64,000 nt of DNA, from contig JAIOJX010000004.1 in NCBI GenBank assembly GCA_022376925.1, forward strand, positions 178,341,501 to 178,405,500, given 5' to 3'. The notes under the pieces are model-generated. The model was not told the DNA's origin. It did not search any database and saw only the letters and a list, made by a program, of their open reading frames with translations. Positions 47,386-57,554 of the stretch are shown in pieces; position 1 is the first letter of the stretch; the number at the start of each line of letters is the position of its first letter. The position numbers and the translations under genes were made by a program. The DNA comes from Tragulus kanchil. Lineage: Eukaryota > Chordata > Mammalia > Artiodactyla > Tragulidae.

Positions 47386-47662
47386 TTATTTTATTTATTT
47401 ATTTTTGGCTTTGCTGGGTCCTCATTGCTGCCCAGGCTGCTCTCTAGTTGCAGTGCGAGGGCTTCCCATTGCAGTGACTTCTCTTATTTTGGAGCACGGG
47501 TTCTGGGCCCACGTGCTTCAGTAGTTGCAGCACAAGCTCAGTAGTTATGGTGCACAGGCTTAAGTACTCCATCGCATGTGGGATCCTGCCGGATCAGGGA
47601 TCAAACCTGTGTCTCTTGCATTAGCAGACAGATTCTTTACCCCTGAGCCCCCAGGGAAGCCC
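47386..47662 (-). mobile_element. CHR-2-type SINE, minus strand
   Basis: TTTATTTATTTTTGGCTTTG, GTAGTTGCAGCACAAGCTCA and GGGATCAAACCTGTGTCTCT, ending CCCCCAGGGAAGCCC. Confidence 0.9.
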
Positions 47663-47931
47663 TGTCGAATGACTATTAATTATACGGGTCACATTTGAAG
47701 TTAACCCAATATACTCAGACTGTGTGGGAAAAATAAAAACACCAATTGCAGCGTCCCTGTCAACACAAACGTTTCTGAGAAAATGATTTGATCCTGGTGT
47801 GGACCCAAAGACCTGTTACTCATGCCACACTCTGTGAGCAAAAGAATTATGTGTAAGACAGGAGACACTCTGAAGCTCTACTTTGGGTTTTTCACATCTT
47901 GATTACAAGAAGCTTCCCCTCACCAGTCATT

Positions 47932-50230
47932 TTTTACTGTTGTTTGGTACCTTAGAGATGCTTGTGCCTGTGTCTTAAGGGAAGAAGCACCATAATCATA
48001 TGAGTAAGGAAAATGTCCTTCTTTGTAAAGTGGGAGAAAATTGATTATGAAAGGAAAGGGGGGAAAGAACTAGCCAGATGCTTCTACACAGTTGCATTCT
48101 CAGGCAGGTTAGTTTTTGTTAAGAATATATGGAGGGCTTCCCTGGTGGTCCAGTGGGTAAGGACACCGCCTTGCAGTGCAAGGGGCACCGGTTAGATCCC
48201 TGGCCTGGGAAGATCCCACGTGCCGCAGAGCAGCTGGACCTATGTGTCCAATTACCGAGCCAGAGCTCTGGAGTGAGAGAGGCCACTGCGATGGGAGGCC
48301 CACACGGGCCAAAGAACAAAAGATGGATGAAAATAGATAAATGAAAGACCAATAGAAGTGGCCCGCCCGCCCCCCCCCCCCCCCCACCCCGCCCCCCAAA
48401 AAACAAAAAGAATATATGGAAGTTGAATCCTTTAAAGTTGTCTCTGCCCATCTAGCCCTTGGGAAGTCTTTAAATAGCCCCAGAGGAGTGTATACCAGTT
48501 TGGAGGTAGATTTCTTCTGCTTTTTGTTGTGTCCAATAACGTGCTGGAATGTAGCTGGTTCTAGTACATTTGTTCACATAGTAATTAACATTGGAAGGAA
48601 AGTGATATTAAGACTACAAAGAATATTAAATTCAGCAAAAGTATATAAGCAGAAATAGCTTATTTTCACTGGCATATCTTTCTGTTTAAATGTTTCACAT
48701 TTTAAAATTTGTTTAAAAGTTTCCTTTTATCAAATAATCTATACACTTCTGATTACTTTTGCCTAGAACATGTGACATTCACGCCACAATAATAAAGTTC
48801 TTTTAAATATTTATTAAAATAATTATGGTTGTCATTCCTGCTTGCTGGAATTTCATTTGAGTCATTTTCACCTTTTCAAACTCTGTTTTCTATACTGTAT
48901 TATGCCTTACTTTAAAAGATGTGTTTCAGATACTAAAACTGTAAAATAGAATCATTGATGGGAGAAAGGGCTTAGAATAGAAGCTATATTTTAAAATCTG
49001 TCCAAACTTGTCAAAAAAATTTTTGATAAAGGAAATATTTTTTTAAAATGATTAAGCTAAACTAATTGAACAGAGTCAATATTTTACTGTTGTTTGGTAC
49101 CTTAGAGATGCTTGTGCCTGTGTCTTAAGGGAAGAAGCACCATAATCATATGAGTAAGGAAAATGTCCTTCTTTGTAAAGTGGGAGAAAATTGATTATGA
49201 AAGGAAAGGGGGGAAAGAACTAGCCAGATGCTTCTACACAGTTGCATTCTCAGGCAGGTTAGTTTTTGTTAAGAATATATGGAGGGCTTCCCTGGTGGTC
49301 CAGTGGGTAAGGACACCGCCTTGCAGTGCAAGGGGCACCGGTTAGATCCCTGGCCTGGGAAGATCCCACGTGCCGCAGAGCAGCTGGACCTATGTGTCCA
49401 ATTACCGAGCCAGAGCTCTGGAGTGAGAGAGGCCACTGCGATGGGAGGCCCACACGGGCCAAAGAACAAAAGATGGATGAAAATAGATAAATGAAAGACC
49501 AATAGAAGTGGCCCGCCCGCCCCCCTCCCTCCCCAACCCACCCCGCCCCCCAAAAAACAAAAAGAATATATGGAAGTTGAATCCTTTAAAGTTGTCTCTG
49601 CCCATCTAGCCCTTGGGAAGTCTTTAAATAGCCCCAGAGGAGTGTATACCAGTTTGGAGGTAGATTTCTTCTGCTTTTTGTTGTGTCCAATAACGTGCTG
49701 GAATGTAGCTGGTTCTAGTACATTTGTTCACATAGTAATTAACATTGGAAGGAAAGTGATATTAAGACTACAAAGAATATTAAATTCAGCAAAAGTATAT
49801 AAGCAGAAATAGCTTATTTTCACTGGCATATCTTTCTGTTTAAATGTTTCACATTTTAAAATTTGTTTAAAAGTTTCCTTTTATCAAATAATCTATACAC
49901 TTCTGATTACTTTTGCCTAGAACATGTGACATTCACGCCACAATAATAAAGTTCTTTTAAATATTTATTAAAATAATTATGGTTGTCATTCCTGCTTGCT
50001 GGAATTTCATTTGAGTCATTTTCACCTTTTCAAACTCTGTTTTCTATACTGTATTATGCCTTACTTTAAAAGATGTGTTTCAGATACTAAAACTGTAAAA
50101 TAGAATCATTGATGGGAGAAAGGGCTTAGAATAGAAGCTATATTTTTAAAATCTGTCCAAACTTGTCAGTTATGATAAAGGAATATATTAGTGATTAGTA
50201 CTAGTAGGTAACCATTGCCTCATGATTTAT
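47932..50230. repeat. Tandem ~1.15-kb duplication, pair 14
   Basis: Copy A is about 47932-49081 and copy B 49082 to about 50230, with an offset of 1150. In the SINE's C-rich segment A has one long C run and B has CCCCCCTCCCTCCCCAACCC. The last 70 bases of A are stretched with A/T runs (CAAAAAAATTTTTGATAAAG) where B reads CAGTTATGATAAAG. Confidence 0.94.
48134..48407 (+). mobile_element. tRNA-derived SINE with C-rich 3' segment, plus strand
   Basis: GGGCTTCCCTGGTGGTCCAG at the head, CCAATAGAAGTGGCCCGCCC near the end, then a C tract and a short A tail. It is flanked by the target duplication AAGAATATATGGA at 48121-48133 and 48408-48420. The body lacks about 25 bases seen in relatives (CTCTGGAGTGAGAGAGGCC). 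The copy is at 49284 to about 49560. Confidence 0.93.
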
Positions 50231-50342
50231 GTTCTGTAGACAGAATGGATCTTCAGAAGTGATTAACTTAAACATTGTGAGCTAATTTGAAAACATTACT
50301 ATTTTTTGTCAAAATAAAATCTTAACTTTATATTGTTGACAG

Positions 50343-50461
50343 GAAACACTTCCAAGGCAGAACAGAGACAAGATCAGCGTCAGGACATTCAGGTGCCCAG
50401 TGGAACTTTCTTGTCCCAGGAAACACTCTCCCTCAAGATTGATGCCTGGAAATCAACAGAG
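50343..50461 (+). CDS. ENTHD1: ENTHD1 coding exon 3
   Basis: The acceptor is TATTGTTGACAG and the donor GAG|GTGAGT. The exon completes Arg198 and encodes residues 199-237, ending in phase 0. The protein begins NTSKAEQRQDQRQDIQVPSG and ends SLKIDAWKSTE. It has no known domain and is the polar linker between the ENTH domain and the C-terminal region. Its reading frame fits both neighbours exactly, and the sequence (LSQETLSLKIDAWKSTE) agrees with what I recall of mammalian ENTHD1. It lies between duplicated blocks 14 and 15 and is itself single-copy. Confidence 0.92.
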
Positions 50462-50894
50462 GTGAGTCATTCTAGTAGTTTCCTATTGCTGCTCTAACAT
50501 GACCCGAAGCTTAGTGCCTGAAATCAACACAGATGTAGTATTTGACAGTTCTGTAGGTTACCCAGGTACCACTGGCCTGGAATCAAAGTGTCTACAAGGG
50601 TTACATTCCTTTCTGGAGGCCCTATGGGGGTTTTGTTTTCTTATTTTTTCGAGCTTCAGGTGTTCTAAGAGAAACTGTTATCTTTTAACTTTCTTTTTGA
50701 CACCTTCTGTTATGCAGAATTTTAATGACAAAGTTTTCCTTTATAGTTCATGCTTTTAAAAACTTTACTTAAATTCTTTTTTTATCTCAGTGTAAGAAAA
50801 GTCTCTTTTTTTTTTTCTAAATTTTCAAGTATTTAGGCCCTCTAGAATGTTACTATCTGGTGTTAAGATAGGGGTATTATTTTATTTGTCCTCC
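50462..50894. other. Intronic stretch
   Basis: The start (TAGTTTCCTATTGCTGCTCT) resembles an old interspersed repeat, but I cannot assign it. No gene was seen. Confidence 0.4.
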
Positions 50895-53072
50895 TGTGGA
50901 TAAGCAAGAGACTGTGACTTGCCTTTTCTTTTTAACAGTCTCTAAGTAGAGCAACAGTTTTAAATTTTAGTGAAGTCTGGGTTATCAGTTTTTCACTTTA
51001 TGGATTGTGCTTGTGCTGTCGTATCTTAGAACTCTTTGTCTAACCCAAGGTCATGTAGGTGTTCTATGTTTTCTTCTAACAGCTCTACAGTTTCCTGTTT
51101 TACATTTAGATCCGTGATCTATCTTTTTTTTAAAGATTTATTTATTTATTTATTTTTTGGAGGGCAGGTTGGGAAGGGAGAGGGTGGGCAGGCCACTTCT
51201 ATTGGTCTTTCATTTGTCTATTTTCATCTTTGTTCTTAGGCTCCTGTGGGCTTCCCATTGCGGCGGCCTCTGTTGTCGCAGAGCACCGGCTCTGGGCGCA
51301 TGCGCTCCAGAGCTCCGGCTCGGTAGTTGGACACATCCGTCCAGCTGCTCCGCAGCACGTGGAATCTTCCCAGGCCAGGGATCGAACCGGCACCCCTTGC
51401 ACTGCAAGGCGGTGTCCTTACCCACTGGACCACCAGGGAAGCCCCAGTTTTGTTTTTTTTTTTTAATAGTTTTGATCCTCAGATGACTGGTGACGCCTCA
51501 GGGTTATGGCCGCTCTGTCCAGGATTTGGAGGTCAGACCTTAGTCTGTGTCAGCCCTGTCAGCTTGAGTGGGAGGCGGGGGAAGCGGACTACAGGGCAGA
51601 GAGCACCTCTCCCCTCTCCCTACTCCCTCCAAGAATATCAGAGTTAATCATTCTTCACTCTGAGGATCAAGGCCTCAAATCAGGTGCTAAGGTCTTGCCC
51701 TTAGCACCCCAGAAGCAACTATAGGGGGAGGCACTCCTTAAATTGTAAACCACCTGCCCTGGGAGACTGGAAGAGGAAGGGTAAAGGTGCGTCTTCTCAA
51801 GCCCACCTCATCAGTCCCACTGATGGTTCGTACATGCTCAGGGCTTCTGCACCCCCTGGAGCCCCTCCCTCCAGAGGACAGCCCCTTTCTTTGGCTCCTG
51901 TCAGAGATACTGCAGATCCAGTGCCCAGACCAAGGGATACTGTGGCTCAGAGGCTGGTGAAGTTTGTGTCTCCAACCTGCTTGTGGATAAGCAAGAGACT
52001 GTGACTTGCCTTTTCTTTTTAACAGTCTCTAAGTAGAGCAACAGTTTTAAATTTTAGTGAAGTCTGGGTTATCAGTTTTTCACTTTATGGATTGTGCTTG
52101 TGCTGTCGTATCTTAGAACTCTTTGTCTAACCCAAGGTCATGTAGGTGTTCTATGTTTTCTTCTAACAGCTCTACAGTTTCCTGTTTTACATTTAGATCC
52201 GTGATCTATCTTTTTTTTAAAGATTTATTTATTTATTTATTTTGGTGGGGTGGGGGTGGGGAGGGAGGGGAGCAGGCAGGCCACTTCTATTGGTCTTTCA
52301 TTTGTCTATTTTCATCTTTGTTCTTAGGCTCCTGTGGGCTTCCCATTGCGGCGGCCTCTGTTGTCGCAGAGCACCGGCTCTGGGCGCATGCGCTCCAGAG
52401 CTCCGGCTCGGTAGTTGGACACATCCGTCCAGCTGCTCCGCAGCACGTGGAATCTTCCCAGGCCAGGGATCGAACCGGCACCCCTTGCACTGCAAGGCGG
52501 TGTCCTTACCCACTGGACCACCAGGGAAGCCCCAGTTTTGTTTTTTTTTTTTAATAGTTTTGATCCTCAGATGACTGGTGACGCCTCAGGGTTATGGCCG
52601 CTCTGTCCAGGATTTGGAGGTCAGACCTTAGTCTGTGTCAGCCCTGTCAGCTTGAGTGGGAGGCGGGGGAAGCGGACTACAGGGCAGAGAGCACCTCTCC
52701 CCTCTCCCTACTCCCTCCAAGAATATCAGAGTTAATCATTCTTCACTCTGAGGATCAAGGCCTCAAATCAGGTGCTAAGGTCTTGCCCTTAGCACCCCAG
52801 AAGCAACTATAGGGGGAGGCACTCCTTAAATTGTAAACCACCTGCCCTGGGAGACTGGAAGAGGAAGGGTAAAGGTGCGTCTTCTCAAGCCCACCTCATC
52901 AGTCCCACTGATGGTTCGTACATGCTCAGGGCTTCTGCACCCCCTGGAGCCCCTCCCTCCAGAGGACAGCCCCTTTCTTTGGCTCCTGTCAGAGATACTG
53001 CAGATCCAGTGCCCAGACCAAGGGATACTGTGGCTCAGAGGCTGGTGAAGTTTGTGTCCTCTCACCTGCTTG
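50895..53072. repeat. Tandem ~1.09-kb duplication, pair 15
   Basis: Copy A is 50895-51981 and copy B 51982 to about 53072, with an offset of 1087-1088. The clearest difference is the SINE's G-rich tract. A has TTTTTTGGAGGGCAGGTTGG and B has TTTTGGTGGGGTGGGGGTGG, while the flanks match base for base. The last bases of A (TGTGTCTCCAACCTGCTT) differ from B (TGTGTCCTCTCACCTGCTT). Confidence 0.95.
51124..51444 (-). mobile_element. tRNA-derived SINE with C-rich 3' segment, minus strand
   Basis: AAAGATTTATTTATTTATTT, then the G-rich tract, GGCCACTTCTATTGGTCTTT and the reversed head TGGACCACCAGGGAAGCCCC. The copy is at 52211-52532. Confidence 0.92.
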
Positions 53073-53242
53073 TGTGATACGTGAGGAGCCAGAGTCCAAG
53101 GCCGTGACTGTTGAAAGATTTTTTCAGCTTCCTTTGTAAGGAGGGGAGCCCAATGCCTGGGCATAATTTCCAGCTGCGAGCCCACATTCAGCACTGCTAT
53201 CCTGGTGGTCACTTTAAATCTGTGTTTACCCCTCTGGAACTG

Positions 53243-55415
53243 AGCTTCTTGTTTTTTCTTCTTTTGCTGTCCAAAGCCTCAAAGGTCCACAGCTTCAAGC
53301 TCCTGCCTATCCTGTGTTTATATTCATGCTCTCGTCTGTGAAGATGTTCACCTTATCTTTTAGCATGGTGGTGCCTTTAATTCTCACATTTGTATTTTCT
53401 CTTTCATTGCTGTGTGTTTGGAGAACACATATCCCTGCAGTATGAACATGTAGAACCATTTTGACTGGAAACCTGTTCCACTCAATACCCTATGAGATGA
53501 TCTCATTTATTTGTTTTTCTATTTTATGTGTGTTTCTCCTACTAGAAGGAAAGCTCCATTTCAGGAGCTTTGGAGACTTTTCTAGTCATATTCATTATTG
53601 AATTTTCAGTTGCCCAATTTGTGTTCATGAAAAGTGAAATGAATGAATAAGAAGACACTCACTGTTAGTGCCCTTTCCCTTTCTTCCTGTGACAGAGGCT
53701 TGTTTGGCTTCCTGCTCAGAGTGCTTTTCAGTGGTCTGCTGCAGTGCTTATGAGAGGAGCTGAAATTATTTCCTGTCTTCTGTTCCTACCCTTTTCCCCA
53801 AGCCACTAGGTATTGGATTTACCTGATTTTCTAGCAGCTCAGAAAAGTGCATTCAATTAAATTTCACTGTATCTTAATTGCAAAATAGCCCACAGATTGA
53901 AAATGCATAGGTTATTTTCAAAATTAGGTTAAGCCAAAATGATTTTAAAATTTGAGATCAGTTTATTTGCTGCTGATGACTTTTAAGGCAGAGAAGAGAC
54001 TTAAATAATCTTATACACTATGGAGTCTAACAAAGAGGTAAGATGTCACCTAGTTGTTTTTTTTTTTTTATATCAGTCTTTAAATTCTCATCATTACTGT
54101 TTTTTTTATTTAGAGGTATTTGTAATTGATTTACATCATTCCACATCTTGTATCCATAAGCAGAAAATGGTGCCCTTCTCTCAAAAAAAGTTTAAAGCTA
54201 GATTTTCCTTTTTCAAAGCAGGACTGTATTGAACACTGTTCTGTTATCCCATTGACAGGCATTGCTGTTATTGCTGTCAGGGACATTTGATGCCACCCAA
54301 CATGTCCTCTTCAGCAATCTGCTCTTATAGCTTCTTGTTTTTCTTCTTTTGCTGTCCAAAGCCTCAAAGGTCCACAGCTTCAAGCTCCTGCCTATCCTGT
54401 GTTTATATTCATGCTCTCGTCTGTGAAGATGTTCACCTTATCTTTTAGCATGGTGGTGCCTTTAATTCTCACATTTGTATTTTCTCTTTCATTGCTGTGT
54501 GTTTGGAGAACACATATCCCTGCAGTATGAACATGTAGAACCATTTTGACTGGAAACCTGTTCCACTCAATACCCTATGAGATGATCTCATTTATTTGTT
54601 TTTCTATTTTATGTGTGTTTCTCCTACTAGAAGGAAAGCTCCATTTCAGGAGCTTTGGAGACTTTTCTAGTCATATTCATTATTGAATTTTCAGTTGCCC
54701 AATTTGTGTTCATGAAAAGTGAAATGAATGAATAAGAAGACACTCACTGTTAGTGCCCTTTCCCTTTCTTCCTGTGACAGAGGCTTGTTTGGCTTCCTGC
54801 TCAGAGTGCTTTTCAGTGGTCTGCTGCAGTGCTTATGAGAGGAGCTGAAATTATTTCCTGTCTTCTGTTCCTACCCTTTTCCCCAAGCCACTAGGTATTG
54901 GATTTACCTGATTTTCTAGCAGCTCAGAAAAGTGCATTCAATTAAATTTCACTGTATCTTAATTGCAAAATAGCCCACAGATTGAAAATGCATAGGTTAT
55001 TTTCAAAATTAGGTTAAGCCAAAATGATTTTAAAATTTGAGATCAGTTTATTTGCTGCTGATGACTTTTAAGGCAGAGAAGAGACTTAAATAATCTTATA
55101 CACTATGGAGTCTAACAAAGAGGTAAGATGTCACCTAGTTGTTTTTTTTTTTTATATCAGTCTTTAAATTCTCATCATTACTGTTTTTTTTATTTAGAGG
55201 TATTTGTAATTGATTTACATCATTCCACATCTTGTATCCATAAGCAGAAAATGGTGCCCTTCTCTCAAAAAAAGTTTAAAGCTAGATTTTCCTTTTTCAA
55301 AGCAGGACTGTATTGAACACTGTTCTGTTATCCCATTGACAGGCATTGCTGTTATTGCTGTCAGGGACATTTGATGCCACCCAACATGTCCTCTTCAGCA
55401 ATCTGCTCTTATAGC
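53243..55415. repeat. Tandem ~1.09-kb duplication, pair 16
   Basis: Copy A is 53243-54328 and copy B 54329-55415, with an offset of 1085-1086. The copies are very close. A one-base T-run difference near the start (CTTGTTTTTTCTT against CTTGTTTTTCTT) was noted. The unit holds a possible L2 3' part (CTAGAAGGAAAGCTCCATTT) but no gene. Confidence 0.95.
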
Positions 55416-55449
55416 AGAAGACAAAAGCTAAGATGAATAGTAAATCTTA

Positions 55450-55774
55450 GGGCTTCCCTGGTGGTCCAGTGGGTAAGGACACTGCTTTGCAGTGCAAGGG
55501 GCGCCGGTTCGATCCCTGGCCTAGGAAGATCCCACGTGCCGCGGAGCGGCTGGACCGATGTGTCCAATTACCGAGCTGGAGCTCTGGAGTGCATGTGCCC
55601 AGAGCCGGTGCTCTGTGACAACAGAGGCCACTGCAATGGGAGGCCCACATGGGCCAAAGAACAAAGATGGATGAAACTGGACAAATGAAAGACCAATAGA
55701 AGTGGCCTGCCCGCCCCCCTCACTCCCCAACCCACCCTCCACCAAAAAAAAATTATTAACAACAAAAAAAATAA
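55450..55774 (+). mobile_element. tRNA-derived SINE with C-rich 3' segment, plus strand
   Basis: GGGCTTCCCTGGTGGTCCAG, GGTTCGATCCCTGGCCTAGG, AAGTGGCCTGCCCGCCCCCC and CCCCAACCCACCCTCC, then an A-rich tail. The target duplication TAAATCTTA lies at 55441-55449 and 55775-55783. The copy is at 56565-56889. Confidence 0.92.
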
Positions 55775-55829
55775 TAAATCTTATTTTATTATCAAATGTA
55801 CCGCATCTACATTAAAATTACCATGATCT

Positions 55830-56045
55830 GGGCTTCCCTGGTGGTCCAGTGGGCAAAGAGATCCCACATGCCACGGAGCGACCCCAATTATGGGTGTCCA
55901 ATTATGAGCCAGCGCTCTGGAGCGCATGTGCCCAGAGCCAGTGCTCTGCAAGGAAAGAGGCCACTGCAGTGGGAGGCTCACACAGGCCAAAGAATAAACA
56001 TGGATGAAAATAAATAAATAAAAAACCAGTAAAAGAGGCCAAAAT
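55830..56045 (+). mobile_element. tRNA-derived SINE with internal deletion of the promoter
   Basis: The head GGGCTTCCCTGGTGGTCCAG jumps from GGGCAAAGAG directly to ATCCCACATGCC. About 60 bases, including the B box, are missing. The body and short-tail ending (AAAACCAATAAAAG-like) are present. The copy is at 56945-57160. Confidence 0.9.
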
Positions 56046-57554
56046 TAAAAAATAAAAAAATAAAAGTACCAGTGCTTAAAAAAAGAATTCCCATGTTCTT
56101 AATACAGAATGAGAAAGAAATGATATTGCTAGTTGCTTAGGCAGCATGAGAGGGTGCTTAAAAAAATCTTTTAAAAACTTATAATTAGCAACTCCTTTAA
56201 CTATTCTCTTTCTACAAATGCAAAAACTGATCTAAAAGCAGTAAGTAACATTCTGAACAGGATAGAACTTTCCAAAGAATAGTACTTGTCTCTGATACAT
56301 TCAAAACTAAGGAAAGCCTTTAAATTCATGACACTTAGACCTTGATGAGTTTTGTCTCTGCATAGTGCCCAGAATTTTTATTATGAAGTTTGCTACTTAG
56401 TAGGGCTATTGTAGCTTTTCAGCTCAAAAGAACACTGTTCTGTTATCCCATTGACAGGCATTGCTGTTATTGCTGTCAGGGACATTTGATGCCACCCAAC
56501 ATGTCCTCTTCAGCAATCTGCTCTTATAGCAGAAGACAAAAGCTAAGATGAATAGTAAATCTTAGGGCTTCCCTGGTGGTCCAGTGGGTAAGGACACTGC
56601 TTTGCAGTGCAAGGGGCGCCGGTTCGATCCCTGGCCTAGGAAGATCCCACGTGCCGCGGAGCGGCTGGACCGATGTGTCCAATTACCGAGCTGGAGCTCT
56701 GGAGTGCATGTGCCCAGAGCCGGTGCTCTGTGACAACAGAGGCCACTGCAATGGGAGGCCCACATGGGCCAAAGAACAAAGATGGATGAAACTGGACAAA
56801 TGAAAGACCAATAGAAGTGGCCTGCCCGCCCCCCTCACTCCCCAACCCACCCTCCACCAAAAAAAAATTATTAACAACAAAAAAAATAATAAATCTTATT
56901 TTATTATCAAATGTACCGCATCTACATTAAAATTACCATGATCTGGGCTTCCCTGGTGGTCCAGTGGGCAAAGAGATCCCACATGCCACGGAGCGACCCC
57001 AATTATGGGTGTCCAATTATGAGCCAGCGCTCTGGAGCGCATGTGCCCAGAGCCAGTGCTCTGCAAGGAAAGAGGCCACTGCAGTGGGAGGCTCACACAG
57101 GCCAAAGAATAAACATGGATGAAAATAAATAAATAAAAAACCAGTAAAAGAGGCCAAAATTAAAAAATAAAAAAATAAAAGTACCAGTGCTTAAAAAAAG
57201 AATTCCCATGTTCTTAATACAGAATGAGAAAGAAATGATATTGCTAGTTGCTTAGGCAGCATGAGAGGGTGCTTAAAAAAATCTTTTAAAAACTTATAAT
57301 TAGCAACTCCTTTAACTATTCTCTTTCTACAAATGCAAAAACTGATCTAAAAGCAGTAAGTAACATTCTGAACAGGATAGAACTTTCCAAAGAATAGTAC
57401 TTGTCTCTGATACATTCAAAACTAAGGAAAGCCTTTAAATTCATGACACTTAGACCTTGATGAGTTTTGTCTCTGCATAGTGCCCAGAATTTTTATTATG
57501 AAGTTTGCTACTTAGTAGGGCTATTTGTAGCTTTTTACCAGCTCAAAAGACCTT

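Larger units (their letters stand above)
55315..57550. repeat. Tandem ~1.12-kb duplication, pair 17
   Basis: Copy A is 55315-56429 and copy B 56430-57550, with an offset of 1115. A starts within the last 100 bases of pair 16, so GAACACTGTTCTGTTATCCC occurs at 54231, 55315 and 56430. A has lost bases near its end (CTATTGTAGCTTTTCAGC against CTATTTGTAGCTTTTTACCAGC). Confidence 0.96.
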
